Source: Lutjanus erythropterus (taxonomy: Eukaryota > Chordata > Actinopteri > Lutjaniformes > Lutjanidae). Taken from it: DNA of 64,000 nucleotides. The notes beneath the pieces were generated by a model. That model ran no database searches. It was not told where the DNA came from and saw only the letters and a program-made list of their open reading frames with translations. Where the stretch lies: the NCBI GenBank assembly GCA_020091685.1, contig CM034613.1, positions 3,510,845 to 3,574,844 on the forward strand, written 5' to 3'. A program made the position numbers and the translations under genes. Positions 27,801-39,800 of the stretch are shown one piece after another; positions within the stretch are counted from its first letter, which is position 1, and each line of letters begins with the position of its first letter.

Positions 27801-30800
27801 GAAATTAAGTAACTTATGTAACATCTTAAAAGGAAGTCAACGTTGATTCTTGGTTTCAAACAGGACACAAATGCCAGTCTCATAGGTGAGAGTCCTGTGC
27901 TCTTTTGGCTGGTAACCTTTTCATTGTAAAATGACGTGACGTGACGTGACGTGACGTGACGTGACGTGAGGGAGGCGCCTCAAGAAATGACACTTTGTCA
28001 CGTCACTACGTCATAGCTGGAATCATAGGGTCCTGACCAAGCTGCCGTATCTAACATTCTGGGTGTAAAAACCGGCTGGTACAGTATACTTCTAGTTCCC
28101 AGGAGCAAAGAGAAAAAGTTAGTTAGTAGCTGTGGAAGAAAAGTGGAACAGTTCGCAGATAAAGAGCCAGTAATTAGTATTATATAAGCTCTTAATGTAG
28201 ACTGAGTAACGAGACATTTAAATACTCTTTTAAATGATTTTACACCCCGGAGCCCTCAATCTTATGTCTATAACAATAAAATCATCAGTGTCAGATTTCA
28301 GAAACCAACAACCCTATTCTATGTTAAGCCCAAATTGTGGCATATGTTTCTGCCTTTTAACAAAGGTTCAGAGGATTTTTCTTTAGTACATTTTAGGAGA
28401 TAGTGAGTGACTGTGCTGTTAACCCACAGCAGCACTGAGAGCCATTGATGATGATGATGATGATGTTATGTCAGACGACCCCATGGATGAGGAAGGTATT
28501 CAGCACGGTGCTTTGTGTGAGGACTTGCTGTGCTGATTTTACCAGGAGTGGGGGAGTGTGTTATGCATGTTGAATGAGCCAGTAAGCAACAGCTGTTTGG
28601 TGAAATGCTACAATACTAACTGTAATGTGATATTTAGATGTGACGGGGCAATGTGTAAGACAGAGCCAGAATTTTGGCTTAAAGTATTAAAAAAATAACT
28701 AACATTCAGTGTGTGGACATAACATTTCTGGTGTTGTGTCAAACATGTCTATATGGATCGTGTTGCAGAGATATCTACTGAACTGAAGTTAGCATGCTAA
28801 CCAGCTAGCCCCTGCCTATCCTGTCTTGTAATAAGCAATTTGTGCCTCAAGAGTGGTATGTTTGCGATTGTTGAGTTTACTACATTTTATAAGGCATCGT
28901 AGCTTCTACAAAAGTAAACTAAAAAATGTGAAGAAAATAAATATTCTTCACACCCATTTTCTTCAAACAGAATAATACAACCCTACGACTTTTGAATTCA
29001 AGTCTGTCTCTTTTACAAAATTACGATGAGCTTAATTGCCGTGTTACCTCATTGTAAAACACACTTAACCAGTCTTGAAAGAAACAAAATAAAACTCACT
29101 TCATTTGACTTTCCACTGTTACAGCATTCACCAACTCTGGTTTTGATGAAAATAAATCCTTTTTCCATCATGTTAGATGTGAAAATATTCTGGCTCCCTG
29201 CATACTTTGGATTTGCATTCACCTGGAACACATTGAGATCGGAATAGCTGAGCTAGCTCTATGTTGTTATGCTAGTAGTATTTTCTCAGATAGTAGACTT
29301 AAAATGTTTATCCTCCAGACAAAAGGGATAAATTCACAGTAAACACAACAGTATAATGAATCCCATAAAGACTTTGGCTGCAGTGTTTTGACTTCAAAGC
29401 TAATTTCTTGCTCCACAATGATACATTAGGAAATAGTGACTCCCTGGGATGTTGCTAAGCTAATCTCAACCTCAACTCAGGCTCTGCTCCTTTAGCTGTA
29501 TCAAGAGGGTGTTAGCATTAGTATTACAAGATTCATTTGATGTGATACCCCGGAGATGTTTTTGTGAGTGAGTATTTTATAGTCATAATTAGTGGATTGT
29601 AATGATTTTTTTCCTCATTTCAAATACAACAGTGACCTACTTTTGGGAGACAGTTAAAGAGAAGGAGTTGGGGCAGGGGAGTCAATTAAAATTTGCTTTA
29701 TCTCCTTACACTCTTCCTTCTCCAGGTAGCCTGTATACTAGTGGCACCAGAGCATCTCTGTCTAACTACAGTATGTTTTTCACTTGTTATGCTGGTAAGC
29801 ATAATGCTTTCTGCCAGACCTGGGCCAAAGTCAGCTACAACTCACTACCTTACCACCACCTGTCATCACCATCACCGACTGTCTTAACATCTTACTGTCT
29901 GTTACAAGCAGGCTTGGGGAGTAACAGATTACATGTAACAGGATTACATAATTAGGAAACAAAAAAAGGTGTCTATATTCCATTAAAGTTACAAAAAAAG
30001 AGACTAAATCAGATTATAGATACATTTAGAAAAACTGGATTTTTTTTAGGATTACACTTTTAAAACACAGAATAAAGAACAATACACTACCATGTGCAGT
30101 GCACACGTTACAACACTTCACAAGTCTGTCAACATCACTCTGGTCTCAGTGAAACATGCAAATGTGACAGTTGGCAATTCATTATCTCTTGTAAAAGTGA
30201 TTTTATTAGGTGGAATGATTTAAATAAACATGTACAGGTAAGACTAACTGCTAATGTTTAGCCACACAGACCAACAGTTAATGTTAGCTACACAGATCAA
30301 TGACTAAAGTTGGCTGCACAGACTAACTGATAACTTTAGCTACACTGACCGACCACTAATGTTACGTACACAGACCAACCACTGGCATTAGCTACATAAA
30401 CCAATTACTCACGTTAGCTACACAGACACAACACTAACTTTAACCACACAGATCAGTTGCTAATGTTAGTTACACAGACCAACCACTGATGTTAGCTACA
30501 CAGATCAGCTAACTATGAGCTAATGCTAACTATAGCTACACAGTAATCCAGCTAGGTAGCTGCTAATCTGTCAATGCCACAGCTACCGCTACTAAAAAAA
30601 TATTAATAAACCTACAACAAACATATTCTTACATTTTATTATATTAAACAATTTCTCCATGTTTGGTATTGGGGTAATCCAAAAGTAACGCAAAGTAATC
30701 AAGTTCCATTATTTTAATATTGTGATGCTTGGATGGTAATTAGTAATTGTATGGGAATAAATTTTGAATTAACCCTCCCAACCCTGTTTACAACACAAGA

Positions 30801-33800
30801 ATTTCTCTTCTTTTAACCCTCATATGCCTGAGAGTGGAGGTGCTAATGTTCTCCACCCGTCTCCTCAACATGCTGATCCAGAACTTTTTGGCCCAGGTTT
30901 ACCTGCAGCCAATAGTGATGCTACCCCCTGCTGGACAGTAGTGGAACAGCAGTAGAGCTTTGTCACTTTGGTGCAGATAACACATGCTGCTATAACATTC
31001 ATCTGTTTGATGCGAAGGGGAAAAAAAATGTTATTAACTCCTAGTATGCACTGACTAAAATCAATATTTGCAAATAGTCTATAGTGTAGTGTTCCTGTAG
31101 CATTATCTCAGGTGTGAGAAGCTGAATGGTAAGTATGCTAACATCATATACAGCTGCTGCCATTAAAACTTGGAATATTCCTTCAGTCAGTTTGTTTTCA
31201 TCCATGAACTCACCTACTCTCTGCTTTCCCAAGGCGATGACACAATGACGGGTGACGGAGGGGAATATCTGAGGGCTGAGGACCTCAGGGAGCTGGGCGA
31301 CGACTCCCTGCCGGGACAGTACCTGGACGGAATGAATTACCTGCGCTTCAGCCTGGAGGGAGGACGCACTGACAGGTACGTCACACTCGACTACAACAAT
31401 TTGAAACTCTCTGTTGAAGTAAAACTTTTTTCAGAAACAAAAGTCTTTGCTTGGTTTGTGTCTGACTCAGTGCAAATGAGTTGATGCACAAACTAATGCT
31501 GATCTGCTCCGTGGAGCAAACTATCGTTCCCTGAGCTGCATACACTATTTAAAGCATGAAATAAAGCTGGAGCTGTTGTTGTTCCCATTTAAGATATAAT
31601 CCCTTTTATTAAAATCAAATGTTTCAGTGTTGTTGTTGTTGTCTGATGACTGATATTTGCTGTGTATGGTTGTTCCAACTTAATCATGGATCAGTGTGTT
31701 TCTATATCTGTATGTGCAACCCTAATTCCTAAAAAGTTGTGATGTCGTATACAACATAAATAAAAACAGAATGCAATGATTTGCAAAAACGTTTCAACAT
31801 GTAACCAATTAAATAAGCTGCAAAGTCAAGATATTTAATGTTCAAACTGATTAACTTTTTTGTTTTTTGTAAATATACATTCATTCTAAATTTGATGCCT
31901 GCAACATGTTCCAGAAAAGTTGGGGCAGGACCATGTTTACCACTGTGATATATCAGCTTTTCTTTAAACAACACTCAGTCAGCGTTTGGGAACCGAGGAC
32001 ACTAATTGTTTTAAGTTTTAAAAGTGAAGTTCTTTCTCATTCTTGCTTGATATATGACTCAATGGGAGCCAGGCCTGGACTGCAGGCAGGTCAGTCTAGT
32101 ACCTGAACTCTTTTACTATAAAGACACGCTGTTGGAACACGTGCAGAAGGTGTCTTGGCATCATCCTGCTGAAATAAGCAGGTATGTCTCTGAAAAAGAC
32201 ATCGTCTGGATGGCAGCATATGTTGCTCCAAAACCTGTGTACCTTTCAGCATGAACAGGGCCTTCACAGATGTGACAGTTGATGCCATCAGCACTAACAC
32301 ACCCCCATACCATCACAGATACTAACTTTGAAGTTAGCACTGGTAACAATCTGGATGATCCTTTTCCTCTTGAGCTCAGGGGACACAATCAGTCCATCAG
32401 ATGAGCTCAGGCTTAGAGAAGTCTGCAGTTCTTTCTCTTTGCATGGTAGAGTTTTAACTTGCATTTTTAGATGCAGCGGCAAACTGTGCTGACAGTGGTT
32501 TTCTGAGGTGTTTCTGTGCCCATGTAGTATCCTTTATATAATTATGTGGGTTTTTAATGTAGTTTTTAATGCAGTGCTGCCTGCAGGGTCAAAGATCACA
32601 GGCATTTCTCCGGATTTTCTGAATCTTTTAATGATGATCGTCCTCATCCTTCTAGTCCCTCAAGATCTGAGACACAAGTTTCTTCCACTGGTTTCTGTTG
32701 CTCATTTCCACACCAAGTTCATTCACAGTCAGTCCAGTGTCCTTAGTCAGCAGACGTGGAAATGTGAGTGGTCTGGTTCCTCTTGATGGGCAAGGAAGTC
32801 TCCAGAGCAGAATGTCTGAGATTAATCTGGTCTTTTGTCTTCTGTGGCAATGTCCAGCAAAGCGGGCTGTCCTTTGTGCCACAACAGCTGAGACAGGAGG
32901 GATGCCACCATAAGTCTGAGCTTTTGTGAGATGGTTCCTCAATGAGAAGTCTTGTGTATGTTCCGTCAAGATCCTGGAGCTCTTTATTCATTGTTTGTGT
33001 TTCAGCACAGAACCAAGAAGTATACTTTCCACACGGGCTCACAAAAGGTGATCTTGGTAGTTTCTGAAATGTTTGACTGCCATATTACAATCTTATTATA
33101 AGCACTCAAAGCCTGTCCTTTTCTGCTGCTGACAACATATGACCTTAGGTACCATGGAGTGGATGGGTGGCTGATCTGGCTTTGTGTCCAAAATCAGGCA
33201 TTCTGTCGTCTTGGCATTTAGCATTAGGCCCACTTTGGCTGCTTTCTTTTCAAGCGATATTGAAGACTCTTGAGCTGAGGATATGAGTTCATCTGTCAGT
33301 ACAATGGCATTTGCGTAATCTAGGTCAGCCAGCTAATTCTGGCTTTTGGCTTTCAGTGATATTATAGATTGTAGATTGAGAAATCCCTTAATTCCTGTAG
33401 TTTTCTGTTGAGAAACGTTGCTCTTAAACTCTTGGACTTTTTGACATTCTGACTTTTAGTCACTGGTAGGGGTTAATAGTTTCCTTTATTCTTAGTATGA
33501 ATTTGGTTCTTGGATCAACTCAGACGAAAGGCTGCTTGGCAAAGTGGCAAACCTCAACCCATCCCCTTAATACCCAGCCATGATAAATTAACCTGTTCAC
33601 CTGGAATATTCCAAACATTGCACAACATTTTCTGTCTTTTTTTGCTCCTGTCCCAAGGCATCAAATTCAGAATGAGCGTATATTTACAAAAATGATTAAG
33701 TTTGGCAGTTTGAACATAATATCTTGTCTTTTCAACTGAAAATGATTTGCAAAAGCATTCTGTTTTTCAGTTTTCCCAACTTTTTTGGAACTGGGGTTGT

Positions 33801-36800
33801 ACTTATAACACCTTTCTCAACAACTAACCACCTGTATTTGTGTATGTGTATGTGTGTTTTACAACCTCTCCTGCTCATACTTCATCGTTGGTCTCCCTTG
33901 TCATGCCTCCATAGTCGAATGCAAAGGTATGTGCTGACGCTGGCCACACAACCGGCCTTTGAAATCTTCAGCACTGTTGAAATAATCAGAGTAACAGCCT
34001 CCTTGCGCCTCAGTGCTGTTAATGTCTTATTTTGCCTGTGTTCTTGTAAGGTTGTTCCTGTTAACGACAAATTTCTTCTCCTCTGCTCCAGTTCTGACAG
34101 GTCCTTCACACCCACCCACCACAGCTACTACTCCCCTAAACATGAAGGCATGATGGATGAGATGCTCAACTGTCACCAGGTACAGTACATGTTCAACATA
34201 GTCACAGCCACTGCAGGTGATACACACCTCGAGCCAGTGGACTCAACAAACATATAAACCCAACACTTTTATTTTTGCTCCCATTTTTCATGCGTCAAAG
34301 TAAAAAAATCTCAAACTTCTTCTGTGCACACAGAAGGTTTATTTCAATACCAAATGGTGAAATTGTTTAGCTTAATTTAATGTTTCATGTTCATTTTAGG
34401 CTCATTAATCATTAGATATTTCTTCTTTTGTTATGCACAAATGCATGTTTAGATTAATATCTATAATTATGGACATGAATATGCACTTTGTTAAGTAGCT
34501 ATTCACACGTTACACTCAAACTTAAAGTAAACTACCATAAGTAGTAGTAAGTAGTAATAGCAGTAGTAATATTGGTTAGCTAGCTATAGCTGGATTTCTG
34601 TGCAGCAAAATTTAGTGGTTTATCTGTGTAGCTAATGCTAGCCATTGGTCTCTGTAACTATGTTAGCTACACAAAACACCAACTTTAGCTACATAGACCA
34701 ACCATTGAAATTACCTACACAGAACAACAGACTACACATTAATGTTAGCTTAATAGAACAACTGCTAGCATTAGCTACACAGACCAACCGACGACTAAAC
34801 AGACCAATCGCTTAAGTTACCTATACAGAATAACTGCTAATGTTAGCTACAAAGACCAACTGAGAGCTTTGCAGACCAACCGCCAACTTTAGCTACACAG
34901 ACCAGTGGCTAACATTAGCTACACAGAACAACCACGAACGTTAGCTGCACAGACTAACAGCTAAAGTTACCTACAGAAAACAACCGATAGCTACACAGAC
35001 CAATTACAAACTTTACCAACAGAGATCAACCACTAATGTTAGCTACAGAGACAAACAGGCTAACATTAGAGGTAATCTGAAAATAACATAAAGTAATAAA
35101 GTTACATTACTTTAATATTGTGATGCTTTGATTATGTTGCTGATTATAGTTTTTAATAGGTAGTTAGTAATTGTATTGGAATACATTTTTAAAGTGACCC
35201 TCCTAACCCTGTACATTGAATAATTACTGATGTATGTCTAAGAAGAGGTTCTTTATTTGATTCCAGGTTTCGACTCTTAGCCGAGAGAATGAGAGGGATT
35301 CATATCGTCTCAGTTGGGGTACAGAGAACCTGGACAATGTGGCTTTATCCTCCAGCCCCATTCACTCTGGGTAGGTACTGTTAGACTGGAGGAAAATGTT
35401 ACTAACAAAGACAACAATCCAAACAATAAAAATGTTACACTCTAACATATTGAAAACATGTGGGCACAGGATGACATATTTTATACTGAAACATCTTGTG
35501 AATCCATGAATACAATTAACAATCAACCCAATCTTATCAAGGTCCCGAAAGCTGAGCTGCTCTATGTCAAGTACTAAATTACATTTAATTATAGCATTTC
35601 TTAATTAGTTAAATAACTTTCATTTAAAAATCAGTCTCTAGTGTTTGGAGTATGGCAGCGGAGTGGTTTCTCTCATTCTGCTGATGTTAGTGGTAATATA
35701 TTATATCTCAGCAGTAACATTATTTTGTAACAAAGTCATAGTAGTAGTAATTAGCCTCTAATCCTCCCAAGATCTTCCAATTGCCCTCAGCTCCATTATA
35801 ATCTCCATTAACCCCAAAGTATAAATTTGGCTCCTTACACTTGGATTGAAGTTTATCTCAGATCAAAGGCTGCTTGGTGAAGTGTAAGTTATTCTTATTA
35901 TTACTGTGATTTTTGCTAAACATATTTGGTGAAAGTACAGTAAATACTGAATTAAATCACAGCTACTCTCCTACAGATAAATAATAGTTAAATTGGTAAC
36001 ACTTTATAGTAACCATCATTAATAAATGGTAAATTGATTAAAGTTTAATTAATAATATTAACACTTTATTAGTAATGCTATAATTTATGATATTTCATCA
36101 TTGGGGTAGTTTGTGTAATAAAAATATTTTGTTTCTAAGTTATGTATTGTATCTAGCTGACAATTTCATTCTGATCACATTAGTAAACAGTTGAGTATAT
36201 AGTTTATTGTTACACACATTCTATCATTTTATATTTGTTACTGGTTACCAAATGATTAGTAAACCTTTTGGTTCGTAAACTATCTAAAAACATTATATGG
36301 ATGGTTATTATTATCTTTCAGTTGCAAATATAAATGTTATTTGAATGGCTATATTAATGTTTCAACCAATGCCTATTACACTTCGTAAATGGTTAATAAA
36401 TACTGTGTTGTATAAATGTATAAATATTATCTGGATGGCTGTTATAAAGTTGCAACTTATGTTTATAAAACTTTACAATTGCATAATAAATTGTTTAGAA
36501 AGCATCATAAATATTATTTGAATGCTATTATAAAGTGTAAACTGATGTTTATAATACTTAATAAACTAATAATAAATACTTCATAAGGCACAATTAAATA
36601 CTATTTGAATAACTCAAGTTGCAACTGATGTTTATAAAACTTTACAATTTCTGAATAAATGTTTTATAATGCATATATAAACATTATTTTAATGCTATTA
36701 TAAAGTTTCAACTGATGTTCATAATACTTCGTAAATGTAATATAAATGCTTTGTAAAGCATAAATCATATTTGAATGACTCAGAGTTGCAACTGATATTT

Positions 36801-39800
36801 ACAACAGCAACACTTTGTTTAAAGGGAGTGCGTAAGACTGACATGACACCATCATAAACATGACATGACATGAGTCTTTATGGATGATGATTAAGTGTCA
36901 TTCAGTCATACTACTAACTAAATTTACCATTTATTAATAAAGTGTTACCAGGTTATCCTGTGAGCGCTTGCTGAATGTGTTGGATTGTGGTTCAGAAATG
37001 GATGTTACTGCTCTGTGTCTTCCACAACAAGCTGCCTCTGTTCCTTATTCTGATGGTCTGACGTCTGCTCTGCTTTCCCTCTCTGAGTTCCTCTGTTTCT
37101 GAATTATTTCTGCTTGACTTTTGATTCCTTTCTGTCTGATGTGGTTGTTGTTTTTAGCCATTCCTCTCCGTGCCATGATCATGGAGACCACAGCAGGTGA
37201 CCGTCTGCACCTTGGTTAAATCACTCTCCTCCTCATCATCATCATCATTCTCTTCCTCCCCCACAGTGTGCTCTCCTGGTGGAGAGGTGTATGTGTTGCT
37301 GTACTCAACTGACATTTGCCTCATATACTTTTCTTTTTTGGTAACAATGTGTCAGATAATTAAATAGTTGAAATATTACATCTTGTTCCACGCACCAAGT
37401 TCCAGAGTTTGCGTCTCCACATGGGCAGATCATGTGATACGGCAAGTTAAAGGTCCAATGTGTAAGATTTAGGGGATTTAGGAGGTAGTTATGGTGGGTG
37501 GATGGGTCAAACAAACACAGGACTTTCACAGAGGAGGCCGGGCTTCAAGTGACATGTGAAACCAAGTCAACATTGACTTTTTGTTACATTACATTGCATA
37601 GTGATACATTATGTTGCAATACGTTGCATTGCAATATGCTGACTTGCAATATGTTGCGTTGTGATACAATATGTTGCGTTACGCTACTCTGCATCATTCT
37701 ATGCTACATTGCACTACACTACATTACGCTGCATTGCGTCATGCTACGTTGTTTCACACTATGTTGCGTCATGCTATGTTGTTTCACACTATGTTGTGTC
37801 ACGCTACGTTGCGTCACGCTACGTTGCATCACGCTACGTTGCGTCACGCTACGCTGCGTCACTCTACGCTGCGTCACGCTACGTTGTGTCACGTTATGTT
37901 GCGTCATGCTATATTGCGTCACACTACATGGTGTCACGTTACATTTTGTCACATCACCTTGAATCATGTCAGGTTGCATCACATCATGTAGCATCACGTC
38001 ACATAGCATCATGTCATGTCATGTTCCATCACATTGCATTGTGTTACATTGCAGCATGTTTTGTTACATAACATTACATTGTGTCACATCACCTTGAGTC
38101 ATGTTAGGTTGCATCATGTTATGTAGCATCATGTCACATAGCATCATTACATTGCGTCATGTTTTGTTATGTCACGTTACATTGTGTCACATCATGTTAT
38201 ATTACCTTCATGACTTCCATTAAATAACCTCTATCACTTGCGTCATATGACATACACATATTTTTATTTTAACCCAAACCTTCAACTAAAAGTAACCAAG
38301 TAGTTTATCATGCTTAAACCAAACCAAACTGCTGCCATTATACAAACTAAATCAAGTTTTTAATGCCACTTGAATTATGTCAGGTGATATAGGCTTCATA
38401 ACATCCAGACTTAAGGTCCAGTACGCCTGTTGCTGGTATTCTCAAATGGTCACTGGCCATAGCCATCGCGTTTTTGGTACCTTAAAATGAATGTTTCTAC
38501 ATCCTAAAATGGACAAACTACAAACTGGCTGTAGATACAGTCCTTTGCGTATAGCTTTTCCTACACACTTGTAAAGGAAGAGTGAGGGAGGGTGTTTGCA
38601 GTCTCACTGCTCGCCACTACTAAATCCTACACAATGGACCTTTAAGGAAAACAAACTTAACCAAAGCCAAGCTTAAATTGTGGCTATCTGGGCAAAAAGA
38701 GGCAGTGAAAGTTGAGGACATGTTTGTTGATTTCATACAATGTCTTGTGAACTGTGCATTTCCACTAACATACCCACCGATGTTTCATGTTAGCCTGAGG
38801 AATATTTTGTCATAAAACAAGTATTATTATATAAAATACACATTATTGTACACCATATACCAAAACATTTGGGATCTCCTAAGCAGAAAAATGGTCCAGT
38901 GAGGTGTGTTTCAGCCATGGAGGACAGCAGTCCTTGTCTTCTAACAGTTTTACTGTTGTGTTGCTGAATTCAATAACATGTGTTTTTATGTCTGTGTGTT
39001 TTAAAAAGTGTGCTGTTTGCTTTACTGAAGCCAGGGAGAGATCACATTAGAACTGGGTGTCACCTCATCACACTCATACACCCCCTCATTCAGACATGTG
39101 ATCCATGTGCATACAGTATTTGCCACTTTGCATGGGAAGTGAGGTTGAGGAGTCTCAAGCTATGAAGTCGAAGAATTTAATCCAACTTGACAAGATTTTT
39201 GGAGTTGGAGTTGTTGATCACTGTGACCATTCAGTGTTGAGAAAATAGACACCAAATCAGCAAAAAGGCCCCTGTAGAGTGACAAAAAGATGACTCTTTA
39301 ATTACAGTTTTGTTTAGCATAGGGCTACTAGCTGCACAGCTTACGGAGCTAACTAGCTAACGGCAGCTTGTAGCTCCAGCCATAGATAGCTGACAGCAAA
39401 GAGTTTAGTGAGCAGCAGTCACTGGAGTGACCTTTAGCAGGTGGCCATACACGCATTGCACCTTTAAAGCGCTTTAAACATTTTGTAACTATATAACTTT
39501 TGAAAGAAAAAAATACTACTTTGTACAAATTAAAAAGTAGAATTCATTAGCAATGAAATACACATTTGCTCTGTTCAGTACAGTCAGAGGTTTGGTTGCT
39601 ACGGTCTTTCTTGGTCTGATATGGCCAGTAACATATGTTGGCTAATGATAGCTGATGTTAGCTTAAGATAGATATGGATATTAAGCTAAGATTAATGGAT
39701 CAGTTCACTGACTTTATGACTGACCTCCACTGGTAACCACTTCAGGCAGCTACCAGTTAGTTTTCTACATTTGAGATCCTAGTTAGCACTTGGCCAAGCA

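Larger units (their letters stand above)
28496..31233 (+). other. intron
   Basis: It holds an hAT-like MITE with a 28-bp minisatellite (29909-30786) and a possible cassette exon near 29726. The rest is AT-rich with nothing recognised. Confidence 0.65.
31717..33800 (-). mobile_element. decayed Tc1/mariner-type transposon with long terminal inverted repeats
   Basis: The left end CAACCCTAATTCCTAAAAAG mirrors the right end TTTTGGAACTGGGGTTGT. The inverted similarity extends about 150-190 bp inward (both arms share AAATTTGATGCCT and TTTGTAAATATAC-like blocks). The minus strand between 32300 and 32060 encodes a broken transposase segment with [15 protein letters not shown], the Tc1-family catalytic DNAKPH region. 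Frameshifts and stops show it is dead. A LINE fragment interrupts it. Confidence 0.85.
31376..33914 (+). other. intron
   Basis: Mostly occupied by a decayed Tc1/mariner element (31717-33800) with a nested LINE fragment. Confidence 0.7.

Noticed and set aside
34000-34015. Possible alternative microexon CTCCTTGCGCCTCA near 34000
   Set aside because: It would read S-L-L-A-P with a weak donor GTGCTG and does not match the SLRSF segment of other ankyrins; the site at 33915 has better signals.
37498-38071. Open frames of 106-154 residues on both strands rich in Cys/Thr/Arg or His/Ala
   Set aside because: They lie inside the 15-bp tandem array, where unit length divisible by three keeps frames open; there is no codon bias or start context.
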